Source of the DNA: JAVVHE01 sp038238915
GTDB taxonomy: Bacteria > Pseudomonadota > Alphaproteobacteria > Sphingomonadales > Sphingomonadaceae
DNA length: 64,000 nt
Direction: 5' to 3'
NCBI GenBank assembly: GCA_038238915.1
Contig: JBBSFH010000005.1
Span: 62,001 to 126,000 of the forward strand
Shown: piece after piece, positions 42,541 to 50,506 of the stretch
Layout of the letters: each line of letters opens with the position of its first letter
Position numbering within the stretch: position 1 is the stretch's first letter
Translations under genes and position numbers: made by a program
Notes under the pieces: generated by a model
What the model was told of the DNA's origin: nothing
Database searches by the model: none
What the model saw: only the letters and a program-made list of their open reading frames with translations

Positions 42541-44115
42541 TCAGGCGAACTGCGACCAGTCGCGTGCGATTGCCTCGGACGATCGCAGCGCGAGCGCGTG
42601 GACGGTGAAGGTGGGGTTCACCGCCGATGCGGTGGGGAACAGGCTAGGCCCGGCGACGATCAGGTTGGGCACGCCGTGGAGCCGACCGAGCGGATCGGTG
42701 ACCGAGTGCGCGGGATCGCTCCCCATCACGCACCCGCCCATCAGATGCTGCCCCGCGATCGGCGAGCGCCAAGTCTCGGTTGCGCCCGCCGCTTTCATGA
42801 TTGCCGCGCCCTCGATGGCGGCGGCGGCGATCAGCGCCTTGCCATCGGGGCCGAAGGCGTGCGTCACGCGCGCGAGCGGCAGGCCGTGGGCGTCGCGTTC
42901 GGCCGCCAGCATCACCCGGTTCGCCGCATCGGGCAGCGGTTCGCACAGCGCCACCATGTTGCCCAGCCCGCGCGCTGCCTTGCGCATGAACGGATCGAGC
43001 GCCTTGCCCACGATATCGGGCCTGCTCATCGCGATGCCGAGCAGATCGTTGGGTTTGAGTGCCTGCGCGATCATCCACTGGCGGCTGCCGAGCGCGCCCG
43101 GAGTGGCAGTCTTGCCGAAATGATCCTGGTTGAGGAGCTGGCCGCCGGTGGGACCGAGGTAGTTCTGCATGTCGTGATCGAACATGCCGAAGACGATGAT
43201 CGAGGGATGCGTCATCAGATACGCGCCGAGTAGTCCACTCGCGTTGCCAAGTCCGTTCGGGTGCTTTGGCACCGCCGAATTGAGCAGGATGCGCGGCGTC
43301 TCGATCGCGAACGCCGCGACGATCACCACGCGTGCGCGCTGCACATGCAGCGCGCCGTCCGCGCCCACATATTCCACCCCGATCGCGCGCTGCCCCGCCG
43401 CATCCATCAGCACGCGGGTGACGTGCGCGCCCGGGCGGAACTGTGCGCCGGACTTGAGCGACCGCGGGATGTAGGTGACGAGCGGGTTGGCGAGCGCGCC
43501 TATGGGGCAGCCCGCGTCGCACCAGCCGTCCATCAGGCACGCGGGGCGACCATGATATTCTGCGGTGAGGATTGCCGAGGGCAGCGGGGCGGTGGTGAGG
43601 CCGCGCGCTGCAAAGCCGCGAGCGATCGTCTCGCCCTGTTCGAAGGCGGGAAGCGGGGGGAGCGGGTAGGGCGCGCCGGGGGGTCGCCATTTTTCCTCGC
43701 GCGCGTCGCCCGATACGCCGACCTCGGTCTGGATGCGGTCGTAATAGGGGCGGAGCGTATCGTAATCGATCGGCCAGTCGAGCCCGCGCCCGTGATCGCT
43801 CGCCATGTGGAAATCGGCGGCGTGGAAGCGTGGCCAGACGGCATAGTGGTGGATCGCGGCGCCGCCGAATCCATGCCCGCCGTTGAAGCTGATGCCTGCC
43901 GGGTCTGCACCGCCGTTCTGCGCGGCGGGGGCGGTCCATTTGAGGCGGCGCGCCCAGAGTTGCGAGCTGTAAAGATCGCCAAGCTTGCGCGGCGGGCCGC
44001 CTTCGAGCACGACGACCGAGCGGCCCGCAGCAGCGAGCACGGCCGCATGGACGCTACCCGCCGCGCCCGCGCCGACGATGACGACATCGACTTCGGCGGG
44101 TTCGCGCGGGTTCAC
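42541..44115 (-). CDS. GMC family FAD oxidoreductase
   Basis: The 524-aa flavoprotein has the N-terminal FAD motif VVIVGAGAAGSVHAAVLAAAG, FNGGHGFGGAAIHHYAVWPRF, a mid-protein Cys-rich patch (CLMDGWCDAGCPIGA) and a C-terminal GMC_oxred_C region with GPSLFPTASAVNPTFTVHALALR. The C-terminal His/Asn region GQHLMGGCVMG fits bacterial alcohol or sugar dehydrogenases of the gluconate-2-dehydrogenase large-subunit branch. GTG 44115 overlaps the upstream stop (GTGA). The preceding gene encodes the matching small subunit, so the pair forms an oxidoreductase; no cytochrome c subunit is present. Confidence 0.88.
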   Translation of the reverse strand: MNPREPAEVDVVIVGAGAAGSVHAAVLAAAGRSVVVLEGGPPRKLGDLYSSQLWARRLKWTAPAAQNGGADPAGISFNGGHGFGGAAIHHYAVWPRFHAADFHMASDHGRGLDWPIDYDTLRPYYDRIQTEVGVSGDAREEKWRPPGAPYPLPPLPAFEQGETIARGFAARGLTTAPLPSAILTAEYHGRPACLMDGWCDAGCPIGALANPLVTYIPRSLKSGAQFRPGAHVTRVLMDAAGQRAIGVEYVGADGALHVQRARVVIVAAFAIETPRILLNSAVPKHPNGLGNASGLLGAYLMTHPSIIVFGMFDHDMQNYLGPTGGQLLNQDHFGKTATPGALGSRQWMIAQALKPNDLLGIAMSRPDIVGKALDPFMRKAARGLGNMVALCEPLPDAANRVMLAAERDAHGLPLARVTHAFGPDGKALIAAAAIEGAAIMKAAGATETWRSPIAGQHLMGGCVMGSDPAHSVTDPLGRLHGVPNLIVAGPSLFPTASAVNPTFTVHALALRSSEAIARDWSQFA

Positions 44116-44675
44116 CAGCGCCTCGGGGGCAGGATGTGCTCCATGTAGGGGACGCCGAGCGCCTCGAAACCTTGCGGGGTGCCGTAAACGACATCGACCG
44201 CGTCGCTGCGCACGCTCAGGTAGAACAGCGGCGCGGGGGGGCCGGTCCAGCCGGGCGGGGGACCGGCGAGTAGCGCGGCGGCGAGCGTCAACGCCGGGGC
44301 GGGGGCGAGCGCGGCGAACGATTGGCCGTGCGCGGCGTGCGCGGCGGCGTCGAGTGCGGCGAGTCCGGCGGTGTAGAAATCGCGGAAGGGCGGGACCACG
44401 CCGAAATAGCGCGCGATGAGCAGGCTCTCGGCGGGATCGGTAGCGAGTTGGCTATCGATGAACTCGACAATACCGTGGGCGCTCGCGCCGGGGACGAGCG
44501 TTTCGCCGAGGTGGGCGAGGGTATCGGCTTGGGCGGGGGTGAGAACGCGCGGTGTGGCCGAGGCTGCGTGTGCGTCTTCGGGCGAGAGGTGAACGACAGC
44601 CCCGCCGACGACGCACGCGATGAGCAGCGTGCCCGTTTTGATCAATGTGCGCCGATCGGGGGCGGGTGCGGTCAT
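44112..44675 (-). CDS. Gluconate 2-dehydrogenase subunit 3-like protein, exported
   Basis: The 187-aa small subunit has an N-terminal DRRTLIKTG followed by a hydrophobic stretch, resembling a Tat signal but with a single RR and weak consensus. The body (RVLTPAQADTLAHLGETLVPGASAHGIVEFIDSQL) matches the gluconate_2-dh3 domain. Such subunits escort the FAD subunit across the membrane. It overlaps both neighbours by four bases, so it is made together with the GMC protein. The Tat route implies a periplasmic enzyme. Confidence 0.82.
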   Translation of the reverse strand: MTAPAPDRRTLIKTGTLLIACVVGGAVVHLSPEDAHAASATPRVLTPAQADTLAHLGETLVPGASAHGIVEFIDSQLATDPAESLLIARYFGVVPPFRDFYTAGLAALDAAAHAAHGQSFAALAPAPALTLAAALLAGPPPGWTGPPAPLFYLSVRSDAVDVVYGTPQGFEALGVPYMEHILPPRRW

Positions 44676-46198
44676 GCGGCGTGCGCCATTGGGACGGGGT
44701 CGATCGCGGGCTCGGCGGTTTGGCTGGCGGGTCCATGTTTGACCGTAAGTGCGGCGAGCGCGGCCGATAGCGTGCGCGCCTCATCGTCGGCGAGCGCGGC
44801 TTTGTGCAGGGTGGCGAGGCGTGCCGCCCCGTCAGCGCGCGCCGCAAGATCGGGCAGCGCGCGCATGATCGCGGCGAAGTTGGCGAGGCCGCGTGCGTGG
44901 GTATCGGAGTAGCCGCGCACGAGGCGTTGCAGTCGGATCACCTCCAGCCCCAGCGCGGGATCGGTGCGCGCGGCGTTAATCGCGCTCGCCAGCCACGCCT
45001 CAATGCGCGCCTCCTCTACCTCGAAACGCAGCGAGCGGGGGCGCAGCCGGCGCAGGCGGGCGAGGCCCCAGAGCAGCAGAAAGCCGCCGAGGCTGGAGGT
45101 GGCGATCTGGCGGTCGCGATCGATCAGCGGTGTCAGCCAGCCTCGCGCGCGCGCGCTGTTCTGCAGGCGGCGCGCGAGGGTGGTGGGGAGCATATCGACC
45201 ACTTCCTCGAAGCGGGGGTGCATGAATTCGGTGGTGCGGGTGAGCACATCGAGGGGGGCGCGCACCTCGCCCGCCACGCGAGCGGCGCGGGTGGCGCGCG
45301 TTTTCAGGTCCGCCACCCGGATCACGTCCTCGTAACTCATCCAGAGCGCGAGGTGGCGTGCGGTGGCGGCGGTGAGCGCGCCGTCGCCGCCGAGTTCGCG
45401 CTCGGCGCTGGCGACGGCTTCGAGGCGGTCCAGATAGCGCGCGGCGTGGGCGCGGTCCTGGTAATCGACGAGCCGTTCGGTGCCGAGGCGTGCGAACGCG
45501 TGCGCGGCCTGCGGTAGCCGCGCGATGCGCTCGGCGAGGGGGGGCGGGGCGCTGGAGGGAGGCGCGACGATTGCCAGCTCGGGTGCGGGCGGCGCGCCCG
45601 CCACCGCGAACCCTGCCGCGAAAGCGGCCAGGCTCGCCTTCACACCCACACCCGCGCGCGCGATCGCGCTTTCATAGTCCGCGCGCGCGAAGGGCAGCGC
45701 GCCCGAGCCTGCCAGCGCGCCGAGCAGCGTCGCCGAGATGACCGAGCCGTGCGTGGCGGCGAGCGCCTGAAGATCGGCAAGTATGAGGCGACGGGCGGAG
45801 CGCGCGCATGCATCGAGCACGGCGGCAGCCGAGAACGCGCCGTCCCCCATCGCGGATTTCTCGCCGATCGCAAAGATCCGGTGCGAGGACGCGATCAGCG
45901 TGGTGCGCCCCGGCGTAACCAGCCCGCGCGCGACCGCGCGGCCCGCCTCCATCAGTTCGGACGCGATCACCACATCGACGTCGCCGGGGACGGGCATCAG
46001 CGCCATCATCGGCTCGGGGCCCGGCGGTGCGATCTCGATGTAATAGACCGTGGCGCCCGTGCGCTGCGCGACGCCGGGCACGCTCGTCCCCTGCGCCCAC
46101 CAGCCTGCATGTTCGGCGACATCCGCGATCCAGTCGGCAAGCACGCCGCCGCCCTGCCCGCCGAGCGCATGAATCGAGAGGCGCAGCACGCGCGTCAT
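44672..46198 (-). CDS. Indolepyruvate oxidoreductase beta-family subunit with C-terminal extension
   Basis: The 508-aa protein has an N-terminal pyruvate:ferredoxin oxidoreductase gamma-type domain (about 1-190: IHALGGQGGGVLADWI, AQRTGATVYYIE, IASELMEAGRAVARG). A roughly 300-residue C-terminal helical domain (DUF6537-like) contains HLALWMSYEDVIRVADLKTR and LRRLRPRSLRFEVEE. It pairs with the alpha subunit upstream to oxidise aryl- or branched-chain 2-oxo acids to acyl-CoA. The frame runs on to 46378, but ATG 46198 overlaps the alpha stop (ATGA). The C-terminus overlaps the subunit-3 gene. Confidence 0.85.
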   Translation of the reverse strand: MTRVLRLSIHALGGQGGGVLADWIADVAEHAGWWAQGTSVPGVAQRTGATVYYIEIAPPGPEPMMALMPVPGDVDVVIASELMEAGRAVARGLVTPGRTTLIASSHRIFAIGEKSAMGDGAFSAAAVLDACARSARRLILADLQALAATHGSVISATLLGALAGSGALPFARADYESAIARAGVGVKASLAAFAAGFAVAGAPPAPELAIVAPPSSAPPPLAERIARLPQAAHAFARLGTERLVDYQDRAHAARYLDRLEAVASAERELGGDGALTAATARHLALWMSYEDVIRVADLKTRATRAARVAGEVRAPLDVLTRTTEFMHPRFEEVVDMLPTTLARRLQNSARARGWLTPLIDRDRQIATSSLGGFLLLWGLARLRRLRPRSLRFEVEEARIEAWLASAINAARTDPALGLEVIRLQRLVRGYSDTHARGLANFAAIMRALPDLAARADGAARLATLHKAALADDEARTLSAALAALTVKHGPASQTAEPAIDPVPMAHAA

Positions 46199-48312
46199 GC
46201 AGCGCGTGCGAGACGGCGGCGGTCGCTCCAGTGCTGCATCGCGGCGATCACGCGCGACTGCGCACGCGCCCAGCCTCGCTCGAGGCGCGATGCGTTGTGG
46301 ACGAGATCGGCGCGATAGAAGCTGGGGCACAGGATCGCGGCGTGCGCGACCTCGCCGCATACGCCGCAGCCAACGCAATCCTGCGCGACCGCCGCGACGG
46401 GGTCTTCACGCAGTGGATCGGGGTTGGGGACGACCGTGAGGCTGGGGCAACCCGAGAGCCGGATGCAGCTGTGATCGCCGGTGCACACATCGGGATCGAC
46501 GCCGAAGCGGGCGCGCACCCGACGCTCGCCCTTTTTGACGGCGGCGGCGAACAGCGGCTTTTCGCGGCGCTGGCGGTTCAACATGCACTCGCCCGCAGCG
46601 ATGATGACCTTGGGGCCGCGTGTGGGCGTGGTCAGCGCGTCCTTGAGCGCGGCCTTCACCTGCTTGATCCGGTAGGTCTCGACCGTGCGGACCCATTGGA
46701 CACCCACGCCGCGCACCGCATCCTCAATCCGGTGGTGCCCGCTGCGCGTGGCGGGGGCGTTTTTGGACGAGAGGATGTCCTGCCCGCCGGTCGCGGCCGA
46801 ATAGCCGTTGTCCACTATCACGAGCACGTTGTCGGACTTGTTGAAGACCGCGTTGCCCACCCCGCTGGTCAGGCCATTATGCCAGAAGCCGCCGTCGCCC
46901 ATCACGCTGATCGTTCGGCGCGCGCCCTCCACATTGAACGCGGCCGCGCCCGCCCAGCCGAGGCCGTAGCCCATCGTGGTGTTGCCGATCTCGAACGGCG
47001 GCAGGATCGAGAACAGGTGGCAGCCGATATCGCAGCTGACGTGGAACGGGCCGAGCTCGCGCATCAGCAGCTTCATCGCGGTGAACACCGGTCGCTCGGG
47101 ACAACCCGTGCAGAAGCCCGCCGGACGCGCGGGAACCTGCGCCGTGGTGAGCGCGGGTGGCGATGCGGGGGCGGGGAGCGGCCGGTCGCCATGCTCCGCG
47201 AGAAACGCATCCAGCCCCGCCTTGACGACCGCGCCCGTGTATTCGCCAGCGATCGGCAGCACCGCCTTGCCGACGAGCGCGGCCTGAACGTCGTGGCGAC
47301 GGAGCGCCGCGCCGATCGCGTCCTCGAGAAAGGCGGGCTGGCCTTCTTCGACGATCAGAACGCCGCGCTTGCCCGTGCAGAAGGCCACGATCTCGTCGTC
47401 CACCAGTGGGTAGGTGACGTTCAATACCAGCACCGGCAGCCCCAGCGCGCCGAAGCCGTCCGCCAGCTCCGCCAGCTCCATCGCGCGCGCCAGCGTGTTG
47501 AACAGCCCGCCCTGGACGATGATGCCCAGTTCGCCCTCCTCCGGCCCGAAGCGTTCGTTCAGGGCGTTGGCGCGAATATAATCGAGTGCGGCGGGCCAGC
47601 GGCGCGCGATCTTCTCCTGCTCGTGCTGGAAGTTGGCGGGCGGCAGCACGATCCGGTCGGTATCGCGCACCGGCGCGTTCATCGCGTCGCGCAGAGTGAA
47701 GGCGGGGCGAACATTGTCTTTCGCAGCGAACTTGCCCGTCATATGGCACGCACGGATGCGCAGTTCGAGCATGACCGGCGTGTTCGACGCCTCGGACAGG
47801 CGGAAGCCATGCTCCACCATGTCGACGATGTGGCCGAGATTGGGTCGCGGATCGAGCAGCCAGATCTGCGATTTCATCGCGAACGCGTGGCTGCGCTCCT
47901 GCATGATGCTGGAACCCTCGCCATAATCCTCGCCCACAATCACCAGCGCGCCGCCGGTGACGCCGCCGCTCGCGACGTTGGCCAGCGCGTCCGAGGCGAC
48001 GTTGGTGCCCACGGTCGATTTCCACGTAACCGCGCCGCGCAACGGATAGTTGACGCTCGCAGCGAGCATCGCAGCAGCGGTCGCCTCGGATGCGGACTGC
48101 TCGAAATGGATGCCCAGCTCGCGCAGCAGCGGGTCTGCGTCGGCGAACACGTCCATCAGGTGGCTGATCGGTGCGCCCTGGTAGCCGCCGACGTAGCTCA
48201 CCCCCGATTGCAGCAGCGCCTTGGTGACCGCGAGGATGCCCTCGCCGTGGAACGTCTCCCCCGCGCCGAGCCTAAGACGCTCGACCTCGCGCGCGAACGA
48301 GCGTTCAGCCAT
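46195..48312 (-). CDS. Indolepyruvate ferredoxin oxidoreductase, alpha-type subunit
   Basis: The 705-aa protein has an N-terminal pyrimidine domain (YVGGYQGAPISHLMD, FEQSASEATAAAMLAAS, TWKSTVGTNVASDALAN), a thiamine-diphosphate domain (GFCTGCPERP, SCDIGCHLFS, GDGGFWHNG, IVDNGYSAATGGQD) and a C-terminal ferredoxin-like tail with Cys clusters CTGDHSC and DCVGCGVCGEVAHAAILC, enough for two [4Fe-4S] clusters. It decarboxylates 2-oxo acids such as indolepyruvate to the acyl-CoA with ferredoxin as acceptor. It overlaps the cyclase by eight bases. Such enzymes are oxygen-sensitive and notable in an otherwise aerobic gene set. Confidence 0.9.
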   Translation of the reverse strand: MAERSFAREVERLRLGAGETFHGEGILAVTKALLQSGVSYVGGYQGAPISHLMDVFADADPLLRELGIHFEQSASEATAAAMLAASVNYPLRGAVTWKSTVGTNVASDALANVASGGVTGGALVIVGEDYGEGSSIMQERSHAFAMKSQIWLLDPRPNLGHIVDMVEHGFRLSEASNTPVMLELRIRACHMTGKFAAKDNVRPAFTLRDAMNAPVRDTDRIVLPPANFQHEQEKIARRWPAALDYIRANALNERFGPEEGELGIIVQGGLFNTLARAMELAELADGFGALGLPVLVLNVTYPLVDDEIVAFCTGKRGVLIVEEGQPAFLEDAIGAALRRHDVQAALVGKAVLPIAGEYTGAVVKAGLDAFLAEHGDRPLPAPASPPALTTAQVPARPAGFCTGCPERPVFTAMKLLMRELGPFHVSCDIGCHLFSILPPFEIGNTTMGYGLGWAGAAAFNVEGARRTISVMGDGGFWHNGLTSGVGNAVFNKSDNVLVIVDNGYSAATGGQDILSSKNAPATRSGHHRIEDAVRGVGVQWVRTVETYRIKQVKAALKDALTTPTRGPKVIIAAGECMLNRQRREKPLFAAAVKKGERRVRARFGVDPDVCTGDHSCIRLSGCPSLTVVPNPDPLREDPVAAVAQDCVGCGVCGEVAHAAILCPSFYRADLVHNASRLERGWARAQSRVIAAMQHWSDRRRLARAA

Positions 48313-49075
48313 CGATCATCGCCAGCACGCGCAGCGGCGACCCCGAGCCGCCGACGATCTTGAGCGGCGGCGCGATGATCAGCGCACCCGTAGGCGGCAG
48401 TTGATCGAGGTTCGCCAGGCACTGAAGGCCGTAGCGGCCCGCGCCGTGGAGAAGCGTGTGCGCGGGATACTGCGGATCGAACAGATGCGCCTGCCCGGCA
48501 TCGGTGCCGATCGTCTCGACGCCCAGCCCGTGGACGCGGCGATCCAGCATCATGCGCACGGCGGCAGCGGACGGGCCGGGCGTATGCGCGCCGGTTTCGT
48601 TGCGGTTGGTGTAGGCGGGGCCGTGGCGCTTCGACCAGTCGGTGCGCAGCAGCAGCCATGCGCCCGCAGGGATCCGGCCGTGCGCAGCCTCCCAGGCTTC
48701 CAGATGCGCGGGTTCGACGATCAGATCGGGATCGTCGGCGGCGGCGGCGCTCACGTCGATCACCACTGCGGGTGCAATCAGGTGCGCGGGCGGGATGGTA
48801 TCGGTGGTGTTGTGCGGCAGATCGCGCCCGGTGATCCAGTGCACCGGCGCGTCGAAGTGCGTGCCGGTATGCTCGTTCATCGTGAACTCGTTCCAGTACC
48901 ACGCCGGGCCGCCCTCGTCGTAGCGGCTGATTGTGCGCTGGCTGAAGCCGACGCACTGGCCGAATTGCGGCGGCAGTTCGAGCGCGGGGGTTTCGGGCGA
49001 GAGCGGCTGCGTGAGATCGATCACACGCACGGTCCCGCCCGCGACCGCGCCCGCCAGTTGCGCTACGATTCCCAT
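48305..49075 (-). CDS. Cyclase family protein (kynurenine-formamidase-like)
   Basis: The 256-aa protein has the cyclase/KynB-type metal site HTGTHFDAPVHW (HxGTHxDxPxH), an N-terminal DLTQPLSPETP, and WLLLRTDWSKRHGP with VETIGTDAGQAHLFD later on. Relatives hydrolyse N-formylkynurenine or open cyclic amides or imides. The frame extends to 49126, but ATG 49075 has GGAGGA seven bases upstream and is preferred over ATG 49105. Its place directly before a 2-oxoacid oxidoreductase hints at an aromatic amino-acid-derived substrate; this is inference. Confidence 0.86.
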   Translation of the reverse strand: MGIVAQLAGAVAGGTVRVIDLTQPLSPETPALELPPQFGQCVGFSQRTISRYDEGGPAWYWNEFTMNEHTGTHFDAPVHWITGRDLPHNTTDTIPPAHLIAPAVVIDVSAAAADDPDLIVEPAHLEAWEAAHGRIPAGAWLLLRTDWSKRHGPAYTNRNETGAHTPGPSAAAVRMMLDRRVHGLGVETIGTDAGQAHLFDPQYPAHTLLHGAGRYGLQCLANLDQLPPTGALIIAPPLKIVGGSGSPLRVLAMIDG

Positions 49076-49140
49076 CGCCCGTTCCTCCACCGCAAGCTCT
49101 GCCATAATACGAGAAGTTTCAAGCAAATCCAGCCCGCTTG

Positions 49141-50424
49141 TCAGTGCCGCTCGCCGCTGTGGCCATCCTCAGGGCGCAGGACAATCAACCCGTCCTTCAT
49201 CACGAGGCGAACCGCGCGGATCGCGCCGATGTCGCTCGTCGGATCACCCGCCACCGCGACCAGATCGGCGAGCAGTCCGGGCTTGAGGCTGCCAACCTTG
49301 TCGGCGATGTGGAACAGGCGCGCGTTGACCGAAGTGGCGGCGATCAGCACGTCGGCGGCGGGCATTCCGGCCCCAGCCATCAGTTCGATTTCGCGCGCGT
49401 TCTCGCCGTGCGCGAACACGCCCACGTCACCGCCCATGCACATCGTCACCTTGGCCGCGCGGGCGAGCGCGAAGGTCTTGCGGTCTGCGATCACGGCAGC
49501 GGGCGCCGGCTCGCGCCCATCCCATCCCCGGTAGCGCGCGATCGCGTCGGTCGCCGCCAGCGTGGGGCAGAGCGCGACGCCGCGCGCGTGCATCAGCGCG
49601 AAAACTTCCGCCGTGCCCTCGGTGCCATGTTCGATCGTATCGACCCCCGCCAGCGTCGCGCGCCGCATCCCCTCCGCCGTACTCGCGTGCGCGGCAACGA
49701 TGCGCCCGGCGGAATGCGCTGCCGCCGTCGCGGCGGTCAACTCGTCGAGCGAGAAGGTCGGCCGACTGTCCTCGCCCGGCCCCCAGCGATAGTCCGCGTA
49801 GAGTTTGACCACATCCGCGCCACGCCCGATCTGGCGGCGCGCGGCGGTCACCAGTGCAGGCCCATCCGCCTCCTCCGCCCCTTGGCCCGGTTCGGCTCCA
49901 GGCTCGAAGCCCTTGGGGCCATAGGCACCCGTAGCAACGAGCGCGCGCGTGGCGACGAGCATGCGCGGACCGGGCACGATGCCCTGCTCGATCGCCTGCT
50001 TGAGGCCCACGTCCGCATAGCCCGCGCCTTCGGTGCCCAGATCGCGCACCGTCGTGAAGCCCGCCATCAGCGTCGCGCGCGCGGCTACCGTTGCGCGCGC
50101 GGTGCGCAGCGCAAGCGGCTCGTGCAAAACCTGATCGTTCCACGGCGTCTCGTTGTACGGATGCAGGAACAGATGCGAATGGCCCTCGATCAGGCCGGGC
50201 AGCAGCGTGGTGCCCGGCAGATCGATCGTCTGCGCGCCCGGCGGGGCTGCAATCTGCGCGCCGACTGCGGTGATGCGCCTGCCCGTGATCAGCACCATCC
50301 AGCCCGCATGCGGGTGCGGATCGACCCCGTCGAACACCCGCGCGGGGCGCAGCAGCAGCGATTGTTCGGGGGCGGGCGCGGCAGCGGCGAGCAGCAGAAG
50401 TGCGAGCGAAACTATCAGGCGCAT
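49141..50424 (-). CDS. Metal-dependent amidohydrolase, exported (prolidase-like)
   Basis: The 427-aa protein has a signal peptide (MRLIVSLALLLLAAAAPAP) and an amidohydrolase barrel: PGLIEGHSHLF (metal HxH), VVKLYADY with a candidate bridging Lys, AAHASTAEG and IEHGTEG (metal His), and MGGDVGVF (catalytic Asp). It resembles the imidazolonepropionase-like/Xaa-Pro dipeptidase group of exported enzymes. ATG 50424 has GGGGGA upstream; the longer frame into the divergent gap lacks family sequence. It is 65 bases before the cyclase and probably heads the operon running to 42541. Confidence 0.87.
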   Translation of the reverse strand: MRLIVSLALLLLAAAAPAPEQSLLLRPARVFDGVDPHPHAGWMVLITGRRITAVGAQIAAPPGAQTIDLPGTTLLPGLIEGHSHLFLHPYNETPWNDQVLHEPLALRTARATVAARATLMAGFTTVRDLGTEGAGYADVGLKQAIEQGIVPGPRMLVATRALVATGAYGPKGFEPGAEPGQGAEEADGPALVTAARRQIGRGADVVKLYADYRWGPGEDSRPTFSLDELTAATAAAHSAGRIVAAHASTAEGMRRATLAGVDTIEHGTEGTAEVFALMHARGVALCPTLAATDAIARYRGWDGREPAPAAVIADRKTFALARAAKVTMCMGGDVGVFAHGENAREIELMAGAGMPAADVLIAATSVNARLFHIADKVGSLKPGLLADLVAVAGDPTSDIGAIRAVRLVMKDGLIVLRPEDGHSGERH

Positions 50425-50506
50425 GAACGTCCCCCACAAGCCGGGCTTGGCAGCAGCCCCGGCGACCGATAGCCGTTTGCCATAAAGTGATCGCGGGGAG
50501 AACGGC

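Noticed and set aside
46027..48363. 778-codon plus-strand frame opposite the indolepyruvate oxidoreductase genes
   Set aside because: Antisense shadow of clearly conserved Fe-S/TPP subunits; composition bias without motifs.
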